DNA from: Pelodera strongyloides
Taxonomy: Eukaryota > Nematoda > Chromadorea > Rhabditida > Rhabditidae
Assembly: GCA_036852015.1 (NCBI GenBank)
Contig: JAANDG010000181.1
Coordinates: 178,913-242,912 of the forward strand
Direction of reading: 5' to 3'
DNA length: 64,000 nucleotides
The notes below the pieces were generated by a model, which saw only the letters and a list, made by a program, of their open reading frames with translations, did no database searches and was not told the origin of the DNA. The position numbers were made by a program, and so were the translations under genes. This document shows positions 49,240 to 60,500 of the stretch, in pieces (the first letter of the stretch is position 1; the number at the start of each line of letters is the position of its first letter).

Positions 49240-50130
49240 TGTTGTTCACACTGTTCACACATCCAAGTTCACCCAGCATTAATCCAATGTCGAGAAGTTT
49301 AAAGTGACAGAAACCGCAGAAAGAAATGACGTTTTTCAGCAAGATAACCCTGCAAGAGATCCACTTAAACAGAGGTAAATCACGAGGCGATAACAAGCCC
49401 AATACATTCTTAAAATGAACGCAACCTACAAGAATAGTGAATGAATGCAAAAAATGAAAGTTGGGTGGAAGCACCATTAAAAGTCGCAAGGCTATCTTTC
49501 GCACTTTTATTCGCTTCTTATTTACGCTAGACACGTTCGTTATTGTTCTTTGTTGTAATTTGTCACTAAAAACAGTATTCATAAAAGAACATAGAGAAAG
49601 AAACTGTTTAATTCAGCGTTCTTGGGAGCCGCGGGCCGACGTTCACCAAAAATTCACAGAAAAAAATTGTCCTGCCATATATGAAAAGAACGCACGATGG
49701 TGCGATGAGGTCAAACTGAATCCTACGCGAATGTACAAAGGACGAAAATTTGGCGTTGGCCAAGAAAATTTGGCGTTGGCCGTTTGGCGATAGGGTTGGG
49801 GTACCTTGTTTTTTATTGATTTACGATCATATTCATAAAAGAATTTCTTTTATAAAAATGTACACATAATAAACCGATTTTCTATAGATATATAAAAAAT
49901 CAACATATTCGCAAAATTTAACTAACTCTTCGTATTGAGATTAAAAGGTTTTCTCATGTATTTATAGTATATTGATTTTTTTATAAAAGTAGTTTTTTTA
50001 TGAATATAACGGCAAATCAATATAATAGTTAGTGAACGTTTGCGAAGATGTTGATTTTCCAGACATTTCCATAACGGTATATATATATTACTTTTTATAA
50101 GTGATTTTTTTAATGTATATAACGGCAAAT
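49240..50130. other. MARCH6 upstream region
   Basis: About 0.9 kb upstream of the MARCH6 ATG. It includes a tandem 20-bp duplication, AAAATTTGGCGTTGGCC at 49745-49761 and 49765-49781, followed by TTTGGCGATAG. The TTTGGCG words resemble E2F sites. No TATA or initiator could be fixed. A 110-codon open frame at 49461 has no splice or homology support. Confidence 0.35.
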
Positions 50131-50135
50131 CAATA

Positions 50136-50526
50136 TGGCTATGAGGCACTCTAATTAAGATATTTAGTTTAGTTGTAGTTTAGATAGGTAGGAATGGCCG
50201 GTGTTGGGTTCCAGCCGACTTCGAGTACCACACTTCTAGTGCAGTGTGTGCTAGTCCAGCACCGGTTTCTTGCCTTGTCCTTGTGTAGATCTGATTTCGA
50301 GCTTTATTCACTTCTTTTTTTCCTAATTGAGTATTATGACATAAAGTATTATATGAGGCTATATACACATTGATAGTTTACTATTGGCTATGAGGCACTC
50401 TAATTAAGATATTTAGTTTAGTTGTAGTTTAGATAGGTAGGAATGGCCGGTGTTGGGTTCCAGCCGACTTTGAGTACCACACTTCTAGTGTAGTGTGTGC
50501 TAGTCCAACGCCGGTTTCCTGCCTTG
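50136..50526. repeat. Direct repeat of 142 bp, two copies
   Basis: Copies 50136-50277 and 50385-50526 differ at only a few bases and are spaced 249 bp apart. Each holds a dyad, CCGGTGTTGG against CCARCRCCGG, around an inner ACACTTCTAGTGYAGTGTGT arm, so the RNA could fold. A shorter related word (AACGGCAAATCAATAT) precedes copy 1 and recurs near 50010. Confidence 0.93.
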
Positions 50527-50805
50527 GCGAGATGGGGGTGTGGGTTAATAATCACCGGTAGCTATGGGAATCTACCAATAGTTTCCCTGTGCTTCTGTTG
50601 CTTGTCCAATTCAGACGAGGAACTTCATCGTATGGAGTGAGGGATGCTGTAATCTCGGTCCACTCGCTTTATTCTTCTTCTTCGCTCCAACGAGTACAAG
50701 AGCTGCTTTTCTGCATATCCAAGGTTTGTTAATTATTAATCAATTCCTTTCACACCGACTGTTTTCTCAGCAGGTATATAAACTGGCCTATTTTTTTCAT
50801 TCTAG

Positions 50806-50927
50806 GCGTATCCAAATCTGAACTACGAGCAACTAAACTACAATCGTGCAAACTACAATCGTGCAAACTACAATCGTACAAACTACTTATCTCCACAAGC
50901 GAGCAAGCCACCACCTTCTCTTCAACG
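50806..50927 (+). CDS. Possible isolated exon with NYNRA repeats
   Basis: It is bracketed by an acceptor (TTCATTCTAG) and a donor (GTGTGTTT). One frame reads NYEQLNYNRANYNRANYNRT from a 15-bp tandem repeat, AACTACAATCGTGCA, three copies. A preceding segment of about 50617-50711 is also open and has an acceptor and a donor. No start, stop or family can be set, so this may be non-coding. Confidence 0.2.
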
Positions 50928-51529
50928 GTGTGTTTTTGGTATTTATTTTGTATTAATATAATATTTTTAAGGTTACCGAAGCTTGAACCCTATTATGGAA
51001 AGGTACTCAGAACATGAGCGCGAGTATAAAGCGTAAGCGTGTAGCGAATAATACGCGCATCGCGCGCGCGACCTTTTTTTAGGAGTCTAGCCGTAAGAGC
51101 GCCCGCGCCTGAGAATGTAGTCCCTACTTTCCATTTGTGAGTTTTTTTCATTGCAGGTACGTCTCTCTTATTCATGTCCATGTGGCAATTTTGGCTGAAA
51201 ATGATAATTTCTCCAAGTCAAGAACTCCAACACTTGGATGTACGACAACATCACCCAACACCTTCTCGCCATTCTTTCTTCTCGTACACATGTCGAAATC
51301 TTTATACCACTCATATTTCAAACAAATATATAAAGATTATGTACATATCGTTGTCTTTCTCGAACATTGCACAAGCAATGAGCGCGATTATATGGCTCGA
51401 CAGCACACAAAAATTCACAATATTTACTCAAACGTTTGGTTTAGTGTCCTCGTCGCAGGAAACTTGACTTGAAGTTCTTGCGTTACTTCTCTCCATTTGT
51501 CGTAAAAAGCAGTGAGAGAATCGTTACTT

Positions 51530-51770
51530 AATATAGAGGAATGACCAAGCACTGCAGTGGATGTATGCACGAACGAGCGGGAACGGGACCGGGCATTTCC
51601 GCTGGGTCGCTCCTGCTCCCGCTCAACGGGAGTGACCGGGCATTCCCGCTTGGTCGCTCCCGCTCTCTTTTCTCGGGTTTCAAGTTCGTAGTTGAGTTTT
51701 CACCAAAACAATCGTCACCAAATAGAGGGGAATAATCAAATACTGCAGAACCATCATACGCACGCCGCAA
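51530..51770. repeat. Nested repeats: GC-rich tandem pair inside direct flanks
   Basis: Two units of about 40 bp (51585-51627 and 51628-51665) share ACCGGGCATT and GGTCGCTCC. They sit between direct flanks of about 40 bp that share ACTGCAG and GCACG (51531-51575 and 51720-51767). Confidence 0.7.
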
Positions 51771-51954
51771 CACATAAAGATAGGCAACTGACAAATAAAT
51801 TTATTTCAATAATGAATGACTATGGTATTGAATAAGATTCACAATCACAAGTATTCATTATCAGCTACTATCACCTCTATTTCTGATAGCATGGAGAAAT
51901 TAGCATATGCTTTGTGGAATGTGACCACAATATTCTATGCGCTGGCGTCGCGAT

Positions 51955-52095
51955 ATCGGTGCGACACTTCAAGTGCTGGTGCCACTTGGGTGTGCCGGAA
52001 ATGCGCTAAGCTTGCTGAGGCTGAGGGTATAGAACAATAGTTAGTGGCGGCGCACGCCCGATCAACTATTTCTTCGCGCGGCGCCTGCGCCATCT
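51955..52095. repeat. GCGC-rich repeat island
   Basis: GGTGCGACACTTCAAG, GGCGGCGCACGCCCG and GCGCGGCGCCTGCGCC lie in AT-rich surroundings. Further pieces are at 52430-52490 and, inside the next gene, 52940-53105. Confidence 0.6.
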
Positions 52096-52733
52096 TTTAT
52101 CAATGAGCAATACAATCACAATAATACATTAGTGAGAAATCACAAAGTAGGCAAAACTCATATATGAAGCAAAATCATATATGAAGCAATTAAAAAATAA
52201 AGGTGAAAAACTAAAGTGAAATTCAAATATCACCGGTGAAAAATAACTGTAATGCAATAACGCGATATGGAAAGGGAAGAACACTCTTAGAATGCAACCG
52301 AACTCAAAAAAGCTTGATCTACTCAAATAGTTGATCTACTCAAATTGCTAGCAACATCAAAAACAAGAAATATTATTATGAAATGTAAAGAAGACCAAAT
52401 TCTGGCCACTTTCTCATGAAAACTGTTCGGTGCAAAATGGAGGACTCTCAGTAATCAGCGGGTACCTGGCGAAAGTCTGGCGACCTATACGGCGAGAGGT
52501 AGCACATTGTTTTTTTTTCGTTTCGCACCAGTGAAACTTCACGTTATATGTCACGACACTAAGAATTGTTTTATACCTAACACATTTTACGTCGTTTCTG
52601 ATGGCTTTAGAATTGTGCTGGACTTCTCATTTTCTTGCCAAAGAAACACAGTATCTGCATCATAAAACACGTGTTATATGGCTTTAAATATGTTTTAATT
52701 AACTTCTTAAAATAATTATGCAATCATTTTATA

Positions 52734-52739
52734 TTTATT
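52734..52739 (-). terminator. Candidate poly(A) signal of RBCC gene
   Basis: TTTATT on the plus strand reads AATAAA on the minus strand, directly after the TAA at 52741. It implies a very short 3' UTR. Confidence 0.4.
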
Positions 52740-52740
52740 C

Positions 52741-55700
52741 TTATTTTTCTTGAGTTGTTTCTTCGATAGAGTCCACAGGCGGGGGAAGCGCTTTCTTTGG
52801 CCTAGAACTACTGCGGTTGAAACGTCTAAAGAATGAGAAGAACCCAGCAGATCTTCTCTTTTTCTCAACGTCGTCGAGAATCTTCTTCAGCTCGGTGCTA
52901 CTGTCCTGAAATGAAGGGAATATATATCTTTCCAAAGATCAAGCACTCGGCGATCATGTGGCGCACCCTTTGGAAGGCGATGCATGTGCGCCAGAGGTGC
53001 GCCAACTGAAATTTAAAAGAAACCTCCTTTGGCACAGCGCGCTCACCACAGTCGAGATCTGCGCGCCGCAATGGTAGATCCCATTTATTCGCGGCGACTG
53101 TGTGAACTTTTGCAATGGGGTGATCCGGTAACAATGGACTAATGGAAACTACAATAAAAAAAACTAGAATCGAAAAAGAAAAAAAAGCTAAATGATGCAA
53201 CCAACCTTTGTTTTCTCCATGTAGACACGTTGTGCTTCTAATAGGTCTTCCGTGGCTTCTTGAATCTTAAATAACACAGATCGAATTTTCAAATCACATG
53301 TGGCACACGGCACACGCATGGCACAAGACACAAGCACCTGCAGCGCGGCCTCTTTACCCAACTTCACATTAGAAAGCATACCTTCTTGATTTCTGTCTCA
53401 ACTTTGCTCTTGGTACCGATGCAATCGTTGGCGGTGCGTATCTTCAATCCGGCTGCACACACCCGGTTCACGTCCTCAAAACAGTTATCGTATACAATTG
53501 GCACTGTCTTGGCTTACTCGTGGCGCACCTACCGAGCCCCCTTACCCGGGCGGGGGGGGGGGGGGGGTCCTACCTCATTTCTATATACTCATAATCGGAT
53601 TTACTATAAGATAACACATCTACATTTAGTGTTATGTGACAAAGGTTTTTGTTATCCTTGTTGAATGGAGAATCGAGAATCTGTGCACATGCCCAAAAAT
53701 AAAGTAGAAAATGAGAGCAATAAAAAAAAACTAAATGAAAGAATCAGAATACCGAGATCCACTTGGTGACTCCTTTCTGTGCGTCTGCACTCGTGCTTTC
53801 CACTTGTTCTTTTACTGTGGCAATATCTTTGTGCACTCTCTCAGTTAGCGATGTCATTTCTGCGCGGTTCTGAAACACTTTTGTAAAAATATATATAGTT
53901 AAAATATAATGGCGTTGCGCCACATCCGTTTATTGATCACCACGTCCCTTTTTTTGTAGATCGCATCGACAGTTCACGGTGCTTTCTGATTTTTCTTTAC
54001 TTACAATTAGGGTAGAACTTAAAGTGATGATTATCATATGCATCTCAAATATGCGTTAGCAATATAAGTAAAAAACTCACAAAATAATCCATATATTTGT
54101 CCATAAGATGGTTTTCCTCGATGTGTTTTTCAATGGCACATTCAGGACAGAAGATGAAGTCGAGAATCTGAACGGATTTTTATTATTCATCACCGACCTC
54201 GTGGTCGAGTGGTTAATGTTTAAAGCGGTATAATGGCTGCTTTTTGCAACGTATGGTGGCCAAGTGTATTTAGTTACTTATGATGGCCAACCGTATTTAT
54301 GTCCAGTGAACTCGAATTGAGTTGTTCGAATTCTAATCTTGTTAATTTACATGGGAATGCAGTTATCCAAAATCCATTTCAAAAACCGGCTGTTTGTTAT
54401 ACTTTAAGGGCGTTATGCACCTGGTTTGCGAAGGAGATCAAGCCCACCTTTTCCTTGTTAGCCTTCTTGAGGTCTGTTTTTGCAGACTTAGCACAAGCCC
54501 GACAGGCTCTGAGTCTTTCCACGGCGCTACGACTCCCGCATCCGGCACACGTTTCGCTCGCAGACATTGTCTCTCCACTCTGCCGCACCAATTCGGTGAC
54601 GAGACCTGTCAATTAATAAGTATGCTTTAGAATATACGCATGCTACCTTCACATCATACTGGTTACTCCATTATCATAGTGTATCTTCCTAGGAAAGTCA
54701 GTAACTTTCGGCTTCGACACACGTGAAGAGTTATACCTTTTCTTATGCTGCAGCTAGTGAAGTGATAGTAGCATACGATACGAGTATACGGGATAGCTTA
54801 CAATTGGGATTGATTATGATACTGCATTTGACAATGTATGTATGATTAGTACAGTACCCGGATATATTTTTAATTAGCGTAACCTGTACACTGAGGTTAT
54901 CACCATAATTGTATGTAAGGAATTAAGCCAAAACTCCTCACCTACCCATCAGTGGATAATTAACGCGAAAGAGTGAAGAGTCTCCATAGAACTGTTTCCG
55001 ACAGACAACACAAGCCCTAAAATAATACAATTAGACAATTAGCTCATTAGCCCTAATGGATTCTTCAGGAACGTTTATAGATCCGCCGTATCTAACATCT
55101 AACATCACAATCCGAACCCTAATCTGGGCCTAACTATCAGAGGGTTAGGCGCTCTAGAAATAAATGATGCCGGAAAACTTTTATATTTTTCCATAACTCA
55201 GTTATATATTTTGGCCATTGGCAAACCATCTTATTATTTAAAGCGGTATAGCACCCGGTTTTTGAAATGTATATCTGGATGCCGTATTCCCTTGCAGTGC
55301 ATGCAACTAACTGGGCGATTCTGCGCGATCATGTAGTCTAGTTGTTTCATTTGCATACAACATGTGAAATTCAGTGGTTCAGAAACCGGTTGTTATACCG
55401 CTTAATGTTATTTTGCGATGTTTATAAGTGATGTTGTCTGACCTGACCTTTCCCACGCATTCTGTGCACATTGAATGCCCACATAATGGAGGAACCCGGG
55501 GCATACGAAGGGGATCGGAATCGGTATCTGAAAGGAATTCTGGATGAGCCACCACCAGGCTCTTACACCGCTCGACGTTTTTGCGCCAGATATTCGCCGT
55601 GCGACCCTTTCGTGCCAGCTTTTCGCCGCGGGACCCATTCGTGCCAGCTCTTTACCGCGCAGTACTTCCGCGCCATATTCTCGCCACGCGTCACTTTCGA

Positions 55701-55938
55701 GCCATTTTCTCGCCGCACGATATTTCTCCGCCATATTCTCGCCGCGTACAGTTCGATTTTTAGAAGTTTCACTGCACCAATCAAATGGACACCGTCACTA
55801 CGACGTATGGCGAACCTATCGCATCCGACTAATTCGAGACCAAGAACAAGGAGAATATCTATTTTCAAGCCAAAAGTTGAAAAACAAATCGAAAGACTTA
55901 CACATGAGTAGACACGCCGGACACGATGCGTCTGCCAT
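52741..55938 (-). CDS. RING / B-box-like / coiled-coil protein (RBCC-type E3), complete
   Basis: Nine exons in phase: 55902-55938, 55443-55527, 54946-55016, 54421-54605, 54081-54167, 53753-53869, 53382-53474, 53206-53265 and 52741-52905, from ATG at 55938 to TAA, 299 aa. The RING is C3HC4 with ligands C6, C9, C28, H30, C33, C36, C43 and C46, and begins five residues after the start. A second zinc region has CAGC (84-87), CRAC (99-102), CPEC (133-136), H141 and H146, like a B-box with a long insert. A coiled coil follows at about 156-245, then a basic tail (FFRRFNRSSSRPKK). The RING, B-box and coiled-coil order is that of TRIM proteins, most of which are ubiquitin ligases. No C-terminal SPRY, NHL or filamin domain is present. 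The first exon is only 37 coding bases. An AATAAA on the minus strand lies 2 bp past the stop. Confidence 0.88.
53552..53567. repeat. Poly(G) run
   Basis: An uninterrupted run of 16 G in an RBCC intron. Such runs can form G-quadruplexes and are also prone to assembly length errors. Confidence 0.9.
54189..54217 (+). mobile_element. tRNA-like SINE head fragment
   Basis: GACCTCGTGGTCGAGTGGTTAATG resembles a tRNA 5' half with an A box (GTGGTCGAGTGG). It is cut short by the family-C MITE that starts at 54219. Confidence 0.5.
54219..54407. mobile_element. MITE-like, family C, copy 2
   Basis: The ends are TTTAAAGCGGTATAATGGCTG and CCGGCTGTTTGTTATACTTTAA. It occupies most of the 253-bp RBCC intron 54168-54420 and stops 13 bp before the exon boundary. 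Confidence 0.78.
55238..55405. mobile_element. MITE-like, family C, copy 3
   Basis: The ends TTTAAAGCGGTATAGCACCC and AACCGGTTGTTATACCGCTTAA are inverted over about 30 bp. It lies in the RBCC intron 55017-55442 and ends 37 bp from the next exon. Confidence 0.82.
55570..55755. repeat. GCGC-rich tandem repeat in first RBCC intron
   Basis: Units resembling TTTTCGCCGCGxxAC and TTCGYGCCAGCT repeat about every 25-30 bp (TTCGCCG, TTCTCGCC, TTTCTCCGCC). The array ends near TAGAAGTTTCACTGC, loosely like the AGTTTCACGTTG end seen elsewhere. Open frames of more than 130 codons here are compositional. Confidence 0.65.
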
Positions 55939-56144
55939 AGAAGGAGATAGATGAAGACTATTTCTAGAGGAAGAAGATGGGGATCTCATCTTTGTAAGGA
56001 AACACTGAAATGTATTACATAATAGTAAAGCATTGGGCGTTTATTGGGCAATATATTTATTGCGACAAGCATTGGTCACACAATATGAGTCGCGCAGTTT
56101 CCTGAGTCCGGGAGAATAGAGCGTCATTTTCTCGAAATCTTCAT

Positions 56145-56256
56145 TTTAAAGCGGTATAGCGGCCTGTTTTTGAAACGAACGTTGGACAATGAAATCTCGG
56201 AAATGTAGTTATCTAACATGCGTTTCAAAAAGCCGGCAGTTATGTCGCTTTGAAAA
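56145..56256. mobile_element. MITE-like, family C, copy 4
   Basis: The ends are TTTAAAGCGGTATAGCGGCC and GCCGGCAGTTATGTCGCTTTGA. The interior is short. Confidence 0.75.
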
Positions 56257-56726
56257 CATAGGTTGAAGTGAAAACAAGAAGAGAACAATGGATAGAATCA
56301 TAAAAAGTCAACATACCGCGCATGTAATGTAGCTACGATAAATGCGATAAGTAAATCGCTAAACAAATAAACAATCAAGGTCAAGATAAGGCAATCAAAT
56401 GGTACGCTCGTAAAGACAGCAATTCAATATAACTCTTTTTCTTGGGTCTTGGTCACCTCAGTATTGAAACCAATGCATATATTAAATAGCGTAATGTGTC
56501 AAGTGCTTCATAATAAGATCTAATACGTTCACTGGGTAATATTTTAAACAAATGGGACAAACGCTTAGGAAAACGACTTGAACCCAGTATTCAAAAACAA
56601 ATAATCAATGTTTTGGAGCCGGGTGTGGTGCATAGGGGCATAGCGTGAGTCAGAAGCGTGCACTAGAACCGCGACTGATTACAAAGACAGTTTTAAGCTA
56701 TAGGTTATATTTATAATGTGGCAATC

Positions 56727-56917
56727 TTAAAGCGGCGTGGCACGTAGTTTGCGAAACGTATGCTTGACACATACATTGTATTTTCATGTATTGTATGCAA
56801 AATTCCCTGCCATTTTGCGTTATTTCCGAAATCCATTGAAACTCAATTTGCTTATAATAACTGAGAATGCAGTGGTTAAGCACACATTTAACCAATCACG
56901 TGCCATAACCGCTTTAA
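56727..56917. mobile_element. MITE-like, family D
   Basis: The ends TTAAAGCGGCGTGGCACGTAG and CACGTGCCATAACCGCTTTAA are inverted over about 25 bp. The outer bases match family C, so C and D may share a mobilising enzyme. Confidence 0.8.
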
Positions 56918-57155
56918 GTCTTACGTTGATTAGCCTTTCATTCATTTCATTCGAGGTTGCAGAGTTTACCTCGAGTTATGCGGATAGAGAGAGCCCGATG
57001 GAGAGTCAGAGAGAATCAGAGAAAGGGAATCATAAAGCGAGGTAATCACATAATGAAAATCCTAAAAGCGTTCCCTTTGCTGGAAAAAAACCCGGTGACT
57101 GTAGACGACAGATATGGTGTTGACCAGTGCTTCGCAATACTTTATGGGGGGATGG

Positions 57156-57183
57156 AACCTTTATGGGAGAAAACATAAAGGTT
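57156..57183. repeat. Perfect 10-bp hairpin
   Basis: AACCTTTATG and CATAAAGGTT flank an 8-nt GGAGAAAA loop. No gene is adjacent. Confidence 0.9.
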
Positions 57184-57269
57184 CTCAAGAAGAAATACGA
57201 TAATGCGTTTTATGATGAGAAAGGGAGGAGAAAGGGAGTCATTCACTGATTAAGATAATTAGTGATAGA

Positions 57270-57550
57270 GAGAGAAGTGAGAGAGAGAGATAGGTGAAAA
57301 CCGATGGGAGAAAGACAGAGAAACACACAGACAGAGTAAGACAGAGAGAGAAAGAAAGAGACTCTAGATATGAGAGGTGAAAGTGAGAGAGTAAATGAAG
57401 CAAACATTGAGGGTGAAGTGAAGGTCTGCAAGAATATATGAGAGGGAAGCTACTGAAAAGAAAGTTAGAGAGAGATACAAAGAAAGTTTGAGGGGGAGAG
57501 GGAGAGAGATTATGAAAATGGTAAAGAGAGAGAGAGAGATACAGGGAAGA
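57270..57550. repeat. GA-rich tract
   Basis: About 280 bp of imperfect GA on the plus strand. Long Leu/Ser frames on the opposite strand are artefacts. Confidence 0.93.
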
Positions 57551-57670
57551 ACCCATCTCACAAGCCGATTAGTTTGCCGAAGCGCCAACCGGCTACTCGA
57601 AAATTGTCTCCGAAAAGATTGCGGAAGATAATACTTCAATCAGTTATTGAACCTTTTCGACGGAAATGTC

Positions 57671-57777
57671 TAATGCGAAATGGCACGTGGTTTGCGAATT
57701 TTACATTATGTGCACATAAAGGTACAGTAATTTGCGTATATTGGCCAGGATAAGTTTAAAACCACGTTCCACACTGT
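57671..57777. mobile_element. MITE-like, family D, eroded
   Basis: The left end is AATGCGAAATGGCACGTGGTT and the right end TTTAAAACCACGTTCCACAC. A lone left end of related type (TTTAAAGCTGTATAG) is at 58009, and a lone right end (ACGTGCCATACCGCTTTAA) is at about 60246-60264. Confidence 0.55.
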
Positions 57778-57849
57778 TGTAAAAGAAAAGAAAACTTAAA
57801 AATATTAGTCAGAAAGTGTAGGCACGTGCCGAGCTCTTCGTACTTCCGA

Positions 57850-58940
57850 CGTTCTGTCAAATAAAGATAAGACAATGTTTTATTATTGACAGGTCAACAA
57901 CATTTCAACTTCGGGTTCGGGTGAATACAAAAATAATACAAAAAAACATATAACACTGTTATTCTGATGTGATGCACGTTCCATGTAAAGGGATCAAGTC
58001 GATAATTTAAAGCTGTATAGAGCTTGTAAACCCAATGAACAGACAACAGGTATCATGTCATTTATTGCCGCCGGTTCGGTGTTTTTTTTTCTTTGAACAC
58101 GCGCTAATCTGGCGAATATCTGGCCAAGGCGGCGCGACATGCGCGGGGTCATCATTAAATGAACGAGCCATTAATAAAAAAAAGCATAAAATTCAAACTT
58201 GATACACACGTTCAAATACCATAATCACTGTGGAACTGTGCTATAGAATATTATCTCTTTACGTTTACTATGTACTAACATGATATGGCATACAAACCAG
58301 AATGCGCGCCACTTTCTCTCAAGAAAACTAATGGAAAAGTTTGAGAATGTCAAAGTTACGGTTCTAGTCTGGAGCTCCAACATCATTGATTAATTAATAG
58401 AAAATAAATACATAAAATATGTTTTAGCCGCAGCTTCCGTGGCCAATAGAATGCTTCCTTATTGCCTTGATTATCTATGCATTTATGAAAAGTACTACTT
58501 TGTTTGTTGTTCGGTAATGATTGATATTGATCGGTAGTTGATGTGCATTGATAACTAATTTAAAGGTATTCGTTTCACTAAGTTCTGACTGTTCGTCAGC
58601 CTGTCATTACTACAAATCATAGTAAAATTCAAAAAGAATTCATACGTAAAGATAAATCAAAGACAATGAACTTTCTTCGGCGCACCCTTGAAAAGTGCAT
58701 TGCGGCAAGAAGTGCAAGGGCTTGTAAGGACCACTGAATGATAAATGGACACAATTTGTTAAATTCAGAAATAGGTCAGATTCCGGTGGTAAATTATCGA
58801 TGGCATCATGTTTAATATTGTACTAAATGCATTTTCAACATACGACAATAAACTGCATTTTCCAAGGATAGAAATTGCTCAAATTTGCTTCTTCTTGCTC
58901 AAGGTTTTACGTTCTATGTAAAAAAAATAACATAAAATAA
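57850..58940. other. Intergenic, mostly featureless
   Basis: AT-rich DNA with one small GCGC patch near 58110-58150 and the solitary MITE end at 58009. No coding exon was recognised. Confidence 0.5.
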
Positions 58941-59099
58941 AAACAGTTACATAGGCGGACACAACAATAGGCACAATATGTAAAATAACACAAATGGCGG
59001 GCACCCGGGCTCGATACTACATCTATTATAGGATATGATGTCTGGCAGCTGCAGGCTCAAAGGAGACCAGACCTTTGCGATCCATAATCTGTTCAGTGG

Positions 59100-59163
59100 T
59101 TCAGTCTCACTTTTCCTCCATCTCTCCATTCTCCTCTCTCTATGTCTGCCACTATCTCGCACC

Positions 59164-59241
<78 letters not shown>

Positions 59242-59410
59242 GTCTCCCTGAGAGTTCTCCTCAATCCCTCTGATACCTTACCATTTCCAGTTATCTCTTT
59301 ATCTTCTCCTCTCTCTCTTATCCCTCTATCCCTCGTCTCTCCCCTTCTCTCACTTTTAATCTCTCTTTTGCCCTCTCTTTCTGAACCAGTCTCCTATACA
59401 GACAAGAAGA
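59100..59410. repeat. CT-rich tract with (CTTT)n core
   Basis: CT-rich DNA with seven or more CTTT units at about 59172-59208 and a pure (CT)n run at about 59209-59239. A GA-rich counterpart lies at 59490-59620, so the two could pair as inverted low-complexity arms. Confidence 0.93.
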
Positions 59411-60313
59411 GATAAAAGTATAAAAGATTGGTTGGAGGTAAAAGCCACCTCGAGGGTAGACTACCTGGAAACCTGAAACAAAGGGAACGTTAGCGAGGGA
59501 GATGGAGAGAGACAGTGAGAGTGAGAGAGAGAGAAGACAGAGAGGATAAGAGGGAGAGGGGATGAGAGAGAAGAGGGATGAGAGAGATAGGGGTATACAT
59601 CAGAGACACTGAGAGATGAAAATGTTGCAGAGAAAGGTTCTTCTAGTGCTTTAGCAACAAGCCTGCTCTCTACACTCTAGCTCGCAGGATATGACAAACA
59701 GATATTTGGATCCCACTTTAGCTTGGCCAAATTTTAACATTTAACATTTTCAAAATTCCTTTCGACGGGCCGCATCACCTCTGACAACAATGTGAAAACA
59801 CCTATCTGATAAAAGATAAAATACTGTGTTGGAAGATAGTTTCTTGGAAAAATTTGATATAAAATACACGCACAAGCAGTCACAGACCAGAGCACATAAA
59901 CAGAACTATTTATGAATACATTTTATCAAGAAACAATAAACAACAAAATATTGTACAGACATGAATAAATATAAATCGATCCTCAACAAGGACTTTATAC
60001 ATATAAACAGACAAAATGCCGACATTTTGTACAAAAACCAGAGGAAATCTGTGTTCTTTTATGCTTTATCCAAAGTTCTATACTTGTTCTATAGGGGTTG
60101 AAAAAACCTTATGTACATACAGTAGTCAATAACCTTCCCTGAAGAGAAATCGCAATAAACGATTATTCAATTTATATACAGACAGAACTGTGCCCATCTA
60201 GGCATTTCCGACAGGAGTGCCGTTATCCATAATACTTTTCAAAACAACGTGCCATACCGCTTTAACACGGAGACAAACTACAAAACACAGAAGGCTGCAA
60301 CAAACTACATCCT

Positions 60314-60409
60314 TCACTTTTTCTTCGTGCTGACACCGAGCAGACTTCCCACTGTGTATTCTGTGAGGATACTGACGATGGACTCCAATGGACGATTGGC
60401 ATCGCGGAC
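60314..60409 (-). CDS. Terminal exon of an unidentified gene (31 aa + stop)
   Basis: An acceptor (TTGCTCAG) precedes a 96-bp open segment ending in TGA. It codes VRDANRPLESIVSILTEYTV, then GSLLGVSTKKK. The clean splice site, the stop and the amphipathic character support a true last exon. The rest must lie to the right on the minus strand and is not seen before the window edge. The preceding intron would therefore contain the Harbinger element. The C-terminal Lys triplet is notable but is not a classical KKxx retrieval signal. The family is not recognised. Confidence 0.6.
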   Translation of the reverse strand, partial: VRDANRPLESIVSILTEYTVGSLLGVSTKKK

Positions 60410-60456
60410 CTGAGCAACAGTCGTCATTATGCAGTTATTAGTAGTCGCCACCCCTG

Positions 60457-60500
60457 AGGCCATATTCACAACTCCGATTCCCTCGGGGAAATATTCCCTG
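60457..60500. mobile_element. Family-E MITE fragment
   Basis: CTG then AGGCCATATTCACAACTCCG continues as GATTCCCTCGGGGAAATATTCC, and then gives way to a second CTG-AGGC terminus at 60501. A similar single-ended copy lies at 18784. Confidence 0.65.

Noticed and set aside
49461..49793. 110-codon plus-strand frame forming a divergent pair with MARCH6
   Set aside because: No recognised domain, and its end is the TTTGGCG duplication. A divergent gene is not supported.
50617..50711. Exon joined to 50806-50927
   Set aside because: Open in one frame with plausible splice sites, but several frames are equally open and no start or stop fits, so no gene is called.
55471..55954. Two overlapping plus-strand frames of 136-146 codons
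   Set aside because: They lie over the GCGC-rich array in the first RBCC intron and antisense to two RBCC exons. They have repeat-derived residues and no domain.
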